A stretch of DNA of 64,000 nt from M3007 sp041741155 (GCA_041741155.1 JBGSKO010000062.1:1-64000), one strand, 5' to 3'. Positions 52,884-62,786 are shown, counted from the stretch's first letter. The notes: generated from the letters alone by a model not told the origin. Numbers and translations: made by a program.

Positions 52884-53495
52884 ATGAAAATTTTCTGCAT
52901 CGGCCGCAACTACGTTGATCACGCCAAAGAACTCAACAACCCCGTGCCTTCCGAGCCGCTCATTTTTATGAAGCCGCCGACAGCACTTGTGGTAAATAAC
53001 AAGCCGTTTTACTACCCTGATTTCACCAAAGACTTGCACCACGAGGGCGAAATCGTGTTGCACGTGTGCAAAAACGGTCGTTCCGTGCAACCTGAGTTTG
53101 CCTCCCGCTACTACGATGCCGTCGCTTTGGGTATTGATTTTACCGCCCGAGACCTGCAGGACAAACTCAAGCAGAAAGGCCAACCCTGGGAAATTGCCAA
53201 GGGTTTTGACCGATCGGCGCCGGTCAGTAAATGGATTCCGTTGGAAGAATTACCCAATCCGCAGGATATCCATTTCCAGCTCAAAAAAAACGGGCAGGTC
53301 GTTCAGGACGGACACACCCGCGATCTGATTTTTCCATTTGATACCCTCATCGTACATATTTCCCGTTACTTCACCCTGCAAAAAGGTGACATGATCTTTA
53401 CGGGAACACCCGCAGGCGTAGGTCCGGTGCAAATCGGAGACGTGCTGGAAGGCACGATTGAGGGCCAGACGATGCTATCCTGCGCGATCAAATAA
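52884..53495 (+). CDS. Fumarylacetoacetate hydrolase (FAH) family protein
   Basis: The 203-residue protein has the FAH fold: CIGRNYVDHAKELNN, IFMKPPTALV, HHEGEIVLHV with a metal-binding glutamate, and the C-terminal GTPAGVGPVQIGD. This short, single-domain type is like the YcgM/FAHD1 group, which acts as oxaloacetate decarboxylase or acylpyruvase; the exact substrate cannot be told. It stands in a same-strand run from M28 peptidase to amidohydrolase, but has its own promoter-like element. Confidence 0.93.
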   Translation: MKIFCIGRNYVDHAKELNNPVPSEPLIFMKPPTALVVNNKPFYYPDFTKDLHHEGEIVLHVCKNGRSVQPEFASRYYDAVALGIDFTARDLQDKLKQKGQPWEIAKGFDRSAPVSKWIPLEELPNPQDIHFQLKKNGQVVQDGHTRDLIFPFDTLIVHISRYFTLQKGDMIFTGTPAGVGPVQIGDVLEGTIEGQTMLSCAIK

Positions 53496-53531
53496 GTCTT
53501 GATTATCAAATTTTTAAATCAATTTTCATTC

Positions 53532-54845
53532 ATGAACAAGCGCTCTGCCATCCTCGCTACCCTGCTCCTTACCATAGCTGCTGTGCTCCCCGCCCAGCCG
53601 CCTACCCCGGCGCCTGCTCAGCGCGGATCCGTGCTGATCCTCGGCGCAACGGCGCACCTCGGCAATGGCCAGGCGCTGCCCAATAGCGCCATCGCCTTCG
53701 AGGGCGGCAAGCTAACCCTGGTGGCAGACGCGACAACCATCCGCCTGGACCGCACCAAATTTGCCAAAATATTCGATGCCACCGGCAAACACGTCTATCC
53801 GGGATTTATCGCTACCAATTCCCGCCTCGGCCTCGTGGAAGTAGAGGCCGTGCGCGCCACCCAGGATTTTGCGGAAATCGGCGCATACAACCCCAACGCC
53901 CGGTCTATTATCGCCTACAATACCGACTCCGATATCCAGCCCACCGTGCGCTCCAACGGCGTGTTGCTGGCGCAGGTTGTCCCGACCGGCGGCGTCATCT
54001 CCGGTACATCTTCCGTTGTGCAACTCGATGCCTGGAACTGGGAAGATGCCGCCGTACGCACCGACGAAGGTATCCACCTCAACTGGCCCACCCCGCAACC
54101 GCGCCGCCGTTTCGGCCCGCCCGGCCGCGCCGCCGGTGAAGAGCCGGAAAATGCCTACGACAAAAACGTGGCAGAAATCCGCCGCTTTTTGAACGAAGCA
54201 AAAGCCTACTGCCAAAATGTGGCACCCGAAACTAAAAATCCACGTTTCGAGGCCATGCGCGGCATTTTTGATGGAAAACAAAATCTATACATCCACACCG
54301 GCAATGCCCGGACCATGCAGGAATCCGTCCTGTTGTCGGAACAGCTGGGCCTGCGTGTGGTACTGGTCGGCGCCTCCGATGCCTGGCTGATTACCGATTT
54401 TTTGCGGGAACACCGTGTGCCCGTTGTCCTCGATCAGACGCAACGCCTGCCCGCCCGGGACGATGAGGATGTGGACCAACCGTTCAAAACACCTGCCGCC
54501 CTGCACGCCGCCGGTATCCCGTTCGTACTTGCCGGAGAAGCGGCCTGGCAACAACGCAACCTGCCTTTTCAGGCCGGACAAGCCATCGGCTTCGGGCTGC
54601 CCTACGAGGCGGCAGTACAGGCCCTTACGCTCAGCCCGGCAGCCATCATGGGCATCGGCAACACCGCCGGCTCCTTAGAAGTAGGCAAAGACGCCACGCT
54701 GTTCGTCAGCGAAGGGGATGCACTCGATATGCGCACCAACCGCGTGACCGCAGCCTTCATTCAGGGCCGCGAGATCAACCTGGACAACAAACAAAAAGTA
54801 CTGCAACGGCGGTTTGAAGAGAAATACAAGGGTGACAAGAAATGA
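53532..54845 (+). CDS. Amidohydrolase-fold protein lacking the HxH metal motif, exported
   Basis: The 437-residue protein has a signal peptide (AILATLLLTIAAVLPAQ). The amidohydrolase scaffold is visible: AFEGGKLTLVADATTIR, then HVYPGFI, and the C-terminal PAAIMGIGNTAGSLEVGKDA. After YPGFI the family normally has DxHxH; here the sequence is ATNSRLGL. The downstream lysine and histidine positions are also not evident. The protein is thus probably not a standard two-metal hydrolase. I recall a group of such proteins in Bacteroidota with the LNTTLGL-type replacement, so the loss may be ancestral. Start at the ATG of the signal peptide; the 11 upstream codons have no support. Confidence 0.9.
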   Translation: MNKRSAILATLLLTIAAVLPAQPPTPAPAQRGSVLILGATAHLGNGQALPNSAIAFEGGKLTLVADATTIRLDRTKFAKIFDATGKHVYPGFIATNSRLGLVEVEAVRATQDFAEIGAYNPNARSIIAYNTDSDIQPTVRSNGVLLAQVVPTGGVISGTSSVVQLDAWNWEDAAVRTDEGIHLNWPTPQPRRRFGPPGRAAGEEPENAYDKNVAEIRRFLNEAKAYCQNVAPETKNPRFEAMRGIFDGKQNLYIHTGNARTMQESVLLSEQLGLRVVLVGASDAWLITDFLREHRVPVVLDQTQRLPARDDEDVDQPFKTPAALHAAGIPFVLAGEAAWQQRNLPFQAGQAIGFGLPYEAAVQALTLSPAAIMGIGNTAGSLEVGKDATLFVSEGDALDMRTNRVTAAFIQGREINLDNKQKVLQRRFEEKYKGDKK

Positions 54846-55030
54846 TTGGCCCTGCGTAGTATTAAAAAACGCTATTTGCCAACCCTTTCTGCAATTCATT
54901 CGTTGTAAGCGTAATTTTGTTCGCACTTTTGTCGGCCTACTCCGGCAAGAGGTTGATATGTTGAACAATTCCCGCAAGTTAACCGGGAAAAATGTATCAC
55001 GCTTAACTCATCGCTCATCACTACTTTGCC

Positions 55031-58000
55031 ATGCAACGCGACAACTATAGCCTGCTTATTGAGAAACTTGACGGTTTTATCCGCAAGTTCTACGTCAACC
55101 AGCTCCTGCGCGGGGCGCTCTACACCGTAGGCGCTGTGTTGGGCCTGTTTATTCTGCTCAACGTACTCGAGTACTATTTCTACTTCAGCACAGCCGTACG
55201 AACCGGTATGCTCTGGGGATTTGTGCTCTTGTCCGGCGCTGCCCTGTACAGCTGGGTAGCCCTGCCGCTGATGCGCTACTTCCACCTCGGCAAGGTCATT
55301 AGCCACGAGCAAGCCGCGCAGATCATCGGCGACCACTTCACGAATGTGAAAGATAAACTACTCAATATCTTGCAGTTGAAACAGCAGGCATCGGGTAATA
55401 ATGCCATCTACGCCGACCTGATCAACGCCTCCATCAACCAAAAAAGCGAGGAAATCAAAATAGTGCCGTTCAAGGCCGCTATTGATTTGCAAAAAAACCG
55501 CAAGTACCTGCGCTATGCGTTGCCGCCGGTGTTGCTGCTGCTGTTCCTGTTTTTGGGCGCCCCGAACATCCTGCGCGAAGGCACGATGCGCCTGCTGAAC
55601 AGCTCAAAAAAGTTTGAAAAACCCGCACCATTCCGTTTCCTGGTCAATACCAACGAACTCAAAGCCGTGCAGTTCTCCGACTTTGTGCTCAATGTATCGG
55701 TTGAAGGTCAGGCACTTCCCAACGAACTGTTCGTCGAGATCGGCAATGTGCAGTACCGCCTGAATAAAGAAGATGCCGACAAGTTTTCATACACGTTCTC
55801 CAATATCCAAAAAGACGTCGAGTTCCGGCTCTTTGGCGGCGGGGTCGAAAGCGAAGACTATACCCTGCGCGTCGTACGCCGGCCCAACATCCTGTCTTTT
55901 GTAGTGAAAGTGAAATTCCCGGAATATATCGGACGCCCCGAAGAGGAACTCTCCAATGTCGGCGACCTCGTGCTGCCGCAGGGCGCCAATATCAACTGGG
56001 TATTTAATGCCCAAAACACCGATAACCTGGATATGCGTTTCGGCCAGGATGTAGCTGTGGCCGCCAAGCGCTTCGACGATGAACTTTTTTCGTTCAACCG
56101 CCGCGCCCTCAAGGACGAAATCTACCGCATTTATCTCAGCAACGATCAACTCCCCAACGCCGACTCGGTAGCCTATACCGTCACGGTCATCCCCGACCTG
56201 CACCCGCAGATTAACGTGCAGGAGTTTAAGGACAGCACCAACACGCGCCAACTCTTCTTCGCCGGCGATGCTTCCGACGATTATGGCCTGCTCAACCTGA
56301 CCTTCAACTACCAGATCAAAAAAGCAAAAGGGGGACAATTGCCGCTGGCCACTACCAAGATATCCAAGCCATCCGGCAAACAAGTCCAGTACGACTACTC
56401 CTGGAACATCCGCGACCTCAGCATCGAACCGGGCGACGAAATCTCGTACTACTTCGAGATTTTTGATAACGACGGTGTCAATGGCAGCAAAAGCGCCCGC
56501 ACGAATATCATGCAGTGGCGTATGCCCACCCTCGACGAGTACCGCAAGGACCAGGCCCAAACCGCCGAGGAAATCCAGCGCGACCTCGAAAAGGCCCTCA
56601 AGGAGAGCGCCAAGATCCAGGAGGAAATGAAAAAACTGCGCAATAAAGTCCTCCAGCAAAAAGAACTCGACTGGAAATCGCGCAAGGAAATGGAGAAACT
56701 GCTCGACCGGCAAAAACAGATGCAAAATCAGATTCAGCAGGCCAAGGAGAACTTCGAGGAAAGCAAAAAAATGCAGCAGGACTTCGAGCAGCAGAAAAAC
56801 GAAGAGCTGCAGGAGAAACAGGAACAACTGGACAAGATGTTCGAGGAAACCGTGTCCGAGGAAATGAAAAAACTCATGGAGGACATCGAAAAGCTGCTCG
56901 AAGAACTCAACAAGGATGAGATGCTGGAGCAGATGGAAAAAATGGAGATGTCCAACGAAGACCTCGAAAAACAACTCGACCGCCTGCAGGAACTTTACAA
57001 ACAGCTCGAAGTAGAAAACATGCTCGAGCAGCAAATTGACAAGCTCGAAGAACTGGCTAAAGAGCAGGAAAAACTCGCCGAGCAAACTGAAGACAGTTCC
57101 AAATCTGACGAGGAACTTAAAAAGGAGCAAGATGCCCTCAACAAAAAGATGGAGGACATCAAAAAGCAACATGAGGAAATGCTCCAGAAAAACGAGGAGC
57201 TGAAGCGGCCGGAAAAGATCGAGGACAACAAGGAGGACATGCAGGACATCAAGAAGGACATGCAGGACTCCAAGCAGCAGATGGAACAAAACCAAAAGCC
57301 GGGGGCCAGCAAACAACAGAAAAAGGCGGCCAACAAAATGAAAAACCTCGCCAACAAAATGCGCCAAAACCGCCAATCCGGCGAAATGGAGCAAATGGAG
57401 GAGGATATCGCCATGCTGCGCCAATTGCTCGAAAACCTCATCGGCTTGTCCTTCGACCAGGAAGGCAACATGAAAAACTTTGCATCCACTTCCGTCAATA
57501 CTCCGCGCTATGTGGAATTGACCCAACAACAATTCAAAATCAAGGACGATTTCTCGATTGTAGAGGATAGCCTGCAGGCATTAGCCAGCCGAAACTTCCA
57601 GATCGAAGGGCTAATTACCGAAAAGGTTTCCGACATCAAGGAAGGCCTCAAGTTCAGCATAGACGACCTCGAAGAACGCCAGGTAACCTCCGCCAGCGAG
57701 TACCAGCAGCGCACCATGAAAGGCTTCAACGACCTGGCACTCATGCTCTCCGAAGTGATGGACCAGATGCAGCAGCAAATGCAAAGTGGCCAGCCGGGCA
57801 GCGGAAGCTGTTCCAAACCCGGTGGCGAAGGCGAAGGGAAAAAAGGCAAAAAAGGGAAGGTGCCCATGGACAAAATCACCAAAGGCCAGGGCGAACTGAA
57901 CGAACAAATGAAGGGAATGAAGGAGCGCCTGGAAAAAGGAAAAGGTCAAGGCCAGGGCCAGGACGGTATGAGTAAAGAATTTGCCCAAATGGCTGCCCAG

Positions 58001-58390
58001 CAGGCAGCCCTGCGCAAAGCGCTGCGCGAAATGCAAAAAGGTAAACAGGAGCAAGGCAAAGGAAGCAAAGCACTGGACGAGCTCATGGAGGAAATGGACA
58101 AGACCGAAACCGACCTCGTCAACAAACGCCTGACCAATGAAATGATCAAGCGCCAACAGCAAATCCTCACCCGCCTGCTCGAAGAGGAACGCGCCGAACG
58201 CGAGCAGGAACAGGACGATCAGCGCCAGGCACAAACAGCCAAACAACAAAATACCAAACTGCCACCCGCACTGGAAGAATACCTCAAAAAACGCCGGGCA
58301 GAAGTGGACCTGTTCCGTACCGTATCGCCGGCGCTCAAGCCATACTACAAGCAATTGGTGGAAGAGTATATCAAAGGCGTGGGACAGTAG
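55031..58390 (+). CDS. DUF4175-like membrane protein with long charged coiled coil
   Basis: The 1119-residue protein has two transmembrane helices near the N terminus (about 28-48 and 55-75) and a third near residue 160 (LPPVLLLLFLFLGA). An immunoglobulin-like extracytoplasmic region spans about 180-500. From about residue 510 to 850 there is an almost uninterrupted glutamate-, lysine- and glutamine-rich coiled coil, followed by methionine/glutamine-rich segments (MDQMQQQMQSGQPGSG). This is the architecture of the Bacteroidota DUF4175 proteins. Function unknown; a structural envelope role is inferred. TACTTTG with one base fewer than the consensus abuts the ATG, and an exact TAATTTTG lies at about 54911. 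Confidence 0.88.
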   Translation: MQRDNYSLLIEKLDGFIRKFYVNQLLRGALYTVGAVLGLFILLNVLEYYFYFSTAVRTGMLWGFVLLSGAALYSWVALPLMRYFHLGKVISHEQAAQIIGDHFTNVKDKLLNILQLKQQASGNNAIYADLINASINQKSEEIKIVPFKAAIDLQKNRKYLRYALPPVLLLLFLFLGAPNILREGTMRLLNSSKKFEKPAPFRFLVNTNELKAVQFSDFVLNVSVEGQALPNELFVEIGNVQYRLNKEDADKFSYTFSNIQKDVEFRLFGGGVESEDYTLRVVRRPNILSFVVKVKFPEYIGRPEEELSNVGDLVLPQGANINWVFNAQNTDNLDMRFGQDVAVAAKRFDDELFSFNRRALKDEIYRIYLSNDQLPNADSVAYTVTVIPDLHPQINVQEFKDSTNTRQLFFAGDASDDYGLLNLTFNYQIKKAKGGQLPLATTKISKPSGKQVQYDYSWNIRDLSIEPGDEISYYFEIFDNDGVNGSKSARTNIMQWRMPTLDEYRKDQAQTAEEIQRDLEKALKESAKIQEEMKKLRNKVLQQKELDWKSRKEMEKLLDRQKQMQNQIQQAKENFEESKKMQQDFEQQKNEELQEKQEQLDKMFEETVSEEMKKLMEDIEKLLEELNKDEMLEQMEKMEMSNEDLEKQLDRLQELYKQLEVENMLEQQIDKLEELAKEQEKLAEQTEDSSKSDEELKKEQDALNKKMEDIKKQHEEMLQKNEELKRPEKIEDNKEDMQDIKKDMQDSKQQMEQNQKPGASKQQKKAANKMKNLANKMRQNRQSGEMEQMEEDIAMLRQLLENLIGLSFDQEGNMKNFASTSVNTPRYVELTQQQFKIKDDFSIVEDSLQALASRNFQIEGLITEKVSDIKEGLKFSIDDLEERQVTSASEYQQRTMKGFNDLALMLSEVMDQMQQQMQSGQPGSGSCSKPGGEGEGKKGKKGKVPMDKITKGQGELNEQMKGMKERLEKGKGQGQGQDGMSKEFAQMAAQQAALRKALREMQKGKQEQGKGSKALDELMEEMDKTETDLVNKRLTNEMIKRQQQILTRLLEEERAEREQEQDDQRQAQTAKQQNTKLPPALEEYLKKRRAEVDLFRTVSPALKPYYKQLVEEYIKGVGQ

Positions 58391-58408
58391 AAGTTATGAG
58401 TTTTGGAT

Positions 58409-58906
58409 ATGATGCAAACAAGAAGTCATGCTGTTGAGTCAACGCCTCCCGATTATTTTTGTCTGGAGGAGCTACAAGCATTTCAATCGTTTGAAACACA
58501 AGTTTTGGCCGATGTGAACTACTACTTTTGGCTCCATAGTACGCGCGCCGATGCTGCATCCGATCGCTTTTTATATGCCATTGAGCTCATCTTTGAGCAA
58601 CAGGGCGCATTGCTCCTCAGCTCGGGAGAAGACTCCACGGCGATCCGCATTATTTCCGCCGAAACACTGATACAAACCGCGCGGAACCTGCAAACCCTGC
58701 ATGGACAGGTATCTGTCCAGCGGGCCAACGCAAGTTCACTCCCGATTTGGGCAACGGCCGTGGCGCAATCGTTACACGCCATACGCCTCTCGCGCAACGA
58801 AGACGGTCTGTATTTCAATGATGCCCTGGTATTGGACTTTGGTACACCACAAATATTGCTTCGTCTTAACCCACGGGACGGACTGGAGATTACGCCGTTC
58901 CGGTAA
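58409..58906 (+). CDS. Hypothetical protein
   Basis: The 165-residue soluble protein mixes helices (CLEELQAFQSFETQVLADVN, DRFLYAIELIFEQQG) with a beta-rich second half (GLYFNDALVLDFGTPQILLR). It has no signal peptide, membrane segment or motif I recognise. The gene starts 18 bases after the DUF4175 stop, so it is probably read with it. An upstream TTG and a second ATG three bases later are alternative starts. It ends near the -7 element of the C1 peptidase gene. Confidence 0.7.
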   Translation: MMQTRSHAVESTPPDYFCLEELQAFQSFETQVLADVNYYFWLHSTRADAASDRFLYAIELIFEQQGALLLSSGEDSTAIRIISAETLIQTARNLQTLHGQVSVQRANASSLPIWATAVAQSLHAIRLSRNEDGLYFNDALVLDFGTPQILLRLNPRDGLEITPFR

Positions 58907-58928
58907 GGCACTACCAAGCAGCAAGCCG

Positions 58929-58936
58929 TACTTTTG
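58929..58936 (+). promoter_or_regulatory. -7 element TACTTTTG for the C1 peptidase gene
   Basis: Exact TAnnTTTG match, 34 bases before the ATG at 58971. Confidence 0.65.
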
Positions 58937-58970
58937 CCGCCATCTTTTTAGCGCAAACACAAACACAACT

Positions 58971-60293
58971 ATGAAAAAGATATTTTTCTCGCTTTTCTGG
59001 GTCGCTTTGCCGCTGATACTGGCAGCCCAAAACCCCGAGCCGTACGAATTCAAGGAAATCAAACAGCTGGCTGCCACTCCGGTGAAAAGCCAGGACAAAA
59101 CGGGCACCTGCTGGAGTTTTTCCACCACGTCATTTCTAGAAAGCGAATTACTGCGCATGGGCAAAGGCGAGCATAACCTCTCCGAAATGTTTACCGTTCG
59201 GAACGTTTACCGCCAGAAATGCGAAAACTACGTGCGCCGAATGGGTGCCGCCCAACTTGGCGAGGGTGGTCTTGCCCACGACAAACTGAACGCTGTACGT
59301 CAGTTCGGTGTCGTACCTGAAAGCATTTACCCGGGACGGAAAAACCCCTCAAAACCCTACAACCACATCCAACTGGAACAGTCGCTGAAAACCTTGTGCG
59401 ACACATTTATCGCCCAGGCTAAAAAAGGCGCACTTCAAGAGGACTGGATGCGCAAGATTGATCAAGCACTGGATGCCGAATTCGGAACGGTGCCGATTAC
59501 ATTTACATACAACAATATCCAGTTTACGCCGACCTCTTTCCGCGAGTACCTGGGCCTGAACCCCGACGACTATGTGAACATCACCTCGTTTTCGCACCAC
59601 CCGTTCTGGTCGTATTTTATACTCGAAATCCCCGACAACTTTGCCAACGGACAGTACCTCAATATTCCTCTCAACGACTTCATGCGCTCCCTGAACCACT
59701 CCTTGCAGCAAGGTTATACGGTGGAATGGGACGCAGATGTGAGCAACCCCGGATTTTCCTCCTTAAACGGACTGGCTGTGGCGCCGGAAGCCGAGTGGTC
59801 GGCTAAATCGAAAGAGCAAATCGCCGGTACATTCCAATATTGGGAGCCAGAAAAACTCGTGACCCAGGACCAGCGGCAACAAGCATTCGACCGCCTGGAA
59901 ACCCAGGACGACCACCTCATGCACATCGTGGGCATGCTCAACGAGACTCAGGGCGGCCTGTACTACACCGTAAAAAACTCCTGGGGTGAGGTTGCCGGCC
60001 GCAAAGGCTACGTGTACGTATCGGATGCATATATGCGCCTGAACACTATTTCGTTCACCATACACAAAAATGCTTTGCCCCGCGACATTCAGAAACGGAT
60101 GAATATCGAGCCGGTTGTCGAGCAAAAATCCGGAAGCCTCGCACCGGAGGTTCCTCCCGGGGAGGTCCCGCGCCCCGCACGCGAGGGGCTTTCGCCTGCT
60201 ACCAGATCAAAAATGAACAATCCAAATCTGAAGGTTACGCCGGCCGAACGCTACCCGCTTTCCAAAAAAGTGGAGGCGCCCAAGGAACGATAA
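58971..60293 (+). CDS. C1 family cysteine peptidase (bleomycin hydrolase/PepC-like), exported
   Basis: The 440-residue protein starts with a signal peptide (FFSLFWVALPLILAAQ). The papain-fold active site is complete: Q41 in VKSQDKTG, C47 in GTCWSFS, a histidine in DDHLMHIVGM and the asparagine in VKNSWG. The spacing and inserts match the aminopeptidase C/bleomycin hydrolase group, except that this one is exported. The last about 60 residues are a proline- and lysine-rich tail without a T9SS sorting domain, so it should stay in the periplasm. truA follows after 13 bases. The reading frame is open 90 codons upstream, inside the preceding gene; I reject that start. Confidence 0.95.
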   Translation: MKKIFFSLFWVALPLILAAQNPEPYEFKEIKQLAATPVKSQDKTGTCWSFSTTSFLESELLRMGKGEHNLSEMFTVRNVYRQKCENYVRRMGAAQLGEGGLAHDKLNAVRQFGVVPESIYPGRKNPSKPYNHIQLEQSLKTLCDTFIAQAKKGALQEDWMRKIDQALDAEFGTVPITFTYNNIQFTPTSFREYLGLNPDDYVNITSFSHHPFWSYFILEIPDNFANGQYLNIPLNDFMRSLNHSLQQGYTVEWDADVSNPGFSSLNGLAVAPEAEWSAKSKEQIAGTFQYWEPEKLVTQDQRQQAFDRLETQDDHLMHIVGMLNETQGGLYYTVKNSWGEVAGRKGYVYVSDAYMRLNTISFTIHKNALPRDIQKRMNIEPVVEQKSGSLAPEVPPGEVPRPAREGLSPATRSKMNNPNLKVTPAERYPLSKKVEAPKER

Positions 60294-60306
60294 GCGCCCG
60301 CCCATC

Positions 60307-61050
60307 ATGCGCTACTTCCTCACGTTGGCTTACCGGGGCACCCGTTACGCCGGCTGGCAACGCCAGCCGAATGCTGTCAGTGTACAAGAAATTGTAGAAG
60401 GAGCCCTGGGTACCATTCTGCGCCAGCCTATAGAGATCACCGGGTGCGGGCGGACGGATGCCGGTGTCCATGCCCGCTATTATGTGGCTCATTTCGATGC
60501 GGAAGGCGCCTTGCCCGCTACCTTTCTGTACAGCCTGAACGGAATTTTGCCCAGCGATATCGCCGTGTATGCCGCAAGACCGGTACACCCGGAAGCACAT
60601 GCCCGCTACGATGCCTACGAGCGCAGCTACGAATACCATATTGTACTGCGCAAAGATCCCTTTTCGACCGAGACGGCCTGGCTTTTCCCGCAAGGGCGAA
60701 AACTGGACATGGGCGCAGCGCGCGCTGTAGCAGCAATACTGCCCCAATACGAAGCCTTTTTTCCGTTTTGTAAAACAGATTCCGGAGTCGGGCATTACCA
60801 GTGTGCCCTCTCCGAGGCCCGCTGGGAACGGCACCCGGATACCGAGCGGCTGGTATTCTATATCTCGGCCAACCGATTCCTGCGCGGCATGGTCCGATTG
60901 ATCGTAGGTGCTTGTATCTCGGCAGGCCAGGGACTGATCAGTGTGGAAGACGTGCGCAAGGCATTGGAAGAACAAAGCCAAATTCCAAAAAGTATGAGTG
61001 TGCCGCCGCAAGGGCTGGCACTCACCAGCGTGAAATATCCTTACCTGTAG
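60307..61050 (+). CDS. truA: tRNA pseudouridine synthase A
   Basis: TruA makes pseudouridine at positions 38-40 of the anticodon stem-loop. The 247-residue protein has the catalytic aspartate D51 in GCGRTDAGVHA, the RYAGWQRQPN N-terminal motif and ARYDAYERSYEYHI. Length is normal. It lies 13 bases after the C1 peptidase gene and is likely co-transcribed. The 125-base gap to the next gene has no gene or strong terminator. Confidence 0.97.
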   Translation: MRYFLTLAYRGTRYAGWQRQPNAVSVQEIVEGALGTILRQPIEITGCGRTDAGVHARYYVAHFDAEGALPATFLYSLNGILPSDIAVYAARPVHPEAHARYDAYERSYEYHIVLRKDPFSTETAWLFPQGRKLDMGAARAVAAILPQYEAFFPFCKTDSGVGHYQCALSEARWERHPDTERLVFYISANRFLRGMVRLIVGACISAGQGLISVEDVRKALEEQSQIPKSMSVPPQGLALTSVKYPYL

Positions 61051-61175
61051 CGCTACATCCGGGCAATGACAAATTAGAACGGTGTTTGTTTGACCACGCT
61101 CACCCGGTCATCTGATGTACGTCATTTGCAACCGGCAACCAGACACGGACTTTTGCTACTCAAACCTCCTGTGTC

Positions 61176-62021
61176 ATGAAAAAGATTCTTGTTCCAACCG
61201 ACTTCTCCTCCAATTCCAAGTATGCCTTCCGCGTGGCTGCTGCCATCGCGAAAAAAGTAAAGGGTAGTGTGGAGTTGCTTCACACAAATACTGCTGTAGC
61301 GTATGCACCGCCACTACCAGACTATTATATGCCCGAGGCGTATGATATGACGGAATATTATGAAAACGCGGCAGAGGAACTGTTCAACCTGAAAAAGGAA
61401 CTGGTTGACAGTGGAAAATACGATGATGTAAACTTTGAAACAGTGGTGGAAGAGGGCTTCCTGTACGCTACCGTACGCCGTATTGCAGAAGAGGACCGCG
61501 CAGATTTGATCATAATGGGCACCAAAGGTGCTACTGGAGCAACCGAGTTTTTTGTCGGATCCAACACTGAAAAAGTCATCCGTACTGCACCCTGTCCGGT
61601 ATTGGCAGTTCCGGAGAGTTCCGGCGATTTCAAAATAAAAACCGTTGTCTTACCAACCACGCTACACAAGGATCAGGCGCATGTTTTTCAGGTGCTTGCC
61701 GAGTGGCAAAAAGATTTCCACTTCGACGTAAAAGTGTTGTACTTGAACAACCCGGCTGGACTCGAATCCAATGCAGAGATCGAACAAGTTGTTAAAACAT
61801 TTGCTCAAGCGGCAGGTCTGAAAAATGTGACTCCGTTTGTGAGCGGCAATACATTCAATGAAGAAATCAGCATCCTGCAATTTGCAGGCGAGCACCATGC
61901 TGACCTGATCGCGATGGGAACACATCAGCGGCAGGGGTTGTCCCACTTGCTCTTCGGCAGTCTGACCGAAGACATGGCCAACCATTCGGACATACCGGTA
62001 CTGAGCGTACCCATGAAATAG
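61176..62021 (+). CDS. Tandem-domain universal stress protein
   Basis: The 281-residue protein contains two UspA domains. The first starts KKILVPTDFSSNSKYAFRVA and includes the nucleotide-loop sequence IIMGTKGATG with SNTEKVI; the second starts near IKTVVLPTTLHKDQAHV and ends with AMGTHQRQGLSHLLFGSLTE. Both domains keep the GTxxxxG-like ATP-binding loops. Such proteins respond to starvation and envelope or redox stress. A DACTTTTGC-like sequence about 15 bases before the gene may be a -7 element, but it does not match the consensus fully. Confidence 0.95.
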   Translation: MKKILVPTDFSSNSKYAFRVAAAIAKKVKGSVELLHTNTAVAYAPPLPDYYMPEAYDMTEYYENAAEELFNLKKELVDSGKYDDVNFETVVEEGFLYATVRRIAEEDRADLIIMGTKGATGATEFFVGSNTEKVIRTAPCPVLAVPESSGDFKIKTVVLPTTLHKDQAHVFQVLAEWQKDFHFDVKVLYLNNPAGLESNAEIEQVVKTFAQAAGLKNVTPFVSGNTFNEEISILQFAGEHHADLIAMGTHQRQGLSHLLFGSLTEDMANHSDIPVLSVPMK

Positions 62022-62115
62022 GACATGACAGGGTAGTTTTCCATGCGGCGGCAGTAACCTGGAAAGGCCTGCCGCCGCTCTTTTTGTACCGGCAGAAAAA
62101 GCCACAGGTGCGCCG

Positions 62116-62123
62116 TACCTTTG
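62116..62123 (+). promoter_or_regulatory. -7 element TACCTTTG for recR
   Basis: Exact TAnnTTTG match ending eight bases before the recR ATG at 62132. Confidence 0.75.
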
Positions 62124-62131
62124 CCGCCTGC

Positions 62132-62737
62132 ATGACTTTCTCCTCCAGACTCATCGAAAAAGCCGTAGAGGCATTTGCTACGTTGCCGGGCATTGGCCGA
62201 AAGACCGCGCTCCGGCTTGTGCTGCACTTATTGAAACAGGACAAAATTGTCACGGAGCAATTTGCGGCAGCCTTGGTAGCCATGCGCGAGGGTATCCGCG
62301 AATGTCGAATCTGCCACAACCTCGCAGATGAAGAGGTATGCCAGATATGCGCCGACAACCGCCGCGATCGCTCGCTGGTGTGCGTCGTGGAAAGCATCCG
62401 CGACCTCATGGCCATCGAAGATACCGGGCAGTACCGCGGGCTGTATCACGTTTTGGGGGGCATTATTTCACCTATTGAAGGTATCTCCCCAACCGATTTG
62501 AATATAGATTCGTTGTTCCAGCGGATGGAGGAAGGCGGCGTCAGGGAAGTAATCATGGCCATCAGCCCAACCATCGAGGGCGAGACTACCGTGTATTATT
62601 TGTCCAAAAAACTACAGCCATCCGGCGTTTTGATCAGTGCTATTGCCCGGGGCGTGTCCTTTGGAGGCGATCTGGAATACGCCGACGAACTCACCCTGGG
62701 GCGATCCATCGTTGCCCGGGTGCCTTACGCCCGTTGA
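62132..62737 (+). CDS. recR: Recombination protein RecR
   Basis: RecR with RecO (and RecF) loads RecA at single-stranded gaps. The 201-residue protein has the helix-hairpin-helix FATLPGIGRKTALRLVLHLL, a four-cysteine zinc finger (CRICHNLADEEVCQIC) and the Toprim domain from VCVVESIRDLMAIEDTG to the conserved LEYADELTLGRSI end. The ATG at 62132 is chosen because the 16 upstream codons run through the promoter element. The usual dnaX/ybaB neighbours are absent. Confidence 0.97.
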   Translation: MTFSSRLIEKAVEAFATLPGIGRKTALRLVLHLLKQDKIVTEQFAAALVAMREGIRECRICHNLADEEVCQICADNRRDRSLVCVVESIRDLMAIEDTGQYRGLYHVLGGIISPIEGISPTDLNIDSLFQRMEEGGVREVIMAISPTIEGETTVYYLSKKLQPSGVLISAIARGVSFGGDLEYADELTLGRSIVARVPYAR

Positions 62738-62778
62738 GCGTAGGCCGTGTAGTTGTATTAGAACTAAAAGATGCGCCG

Positions 62779-62786
62779 TACATTTG
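62779..62786 (+). promoter_or_regulatory. -7 element TACATTTG downstream of recR
   Basis: Exact TAnnTTTG match 42 bases after the recR stop and 298 bases before the next ATG. It would give a long leader or a separate small transcript. Confidence 0.5.

Noticed and set aside
55787..57532. 581-residue minus-strand frame over the DUF4175 coiled coil
   Set aside because: Its leucine/phenylalanine-rich sequence is the complement of glutamate- and lysine-rich codons, not a real membrane protein.
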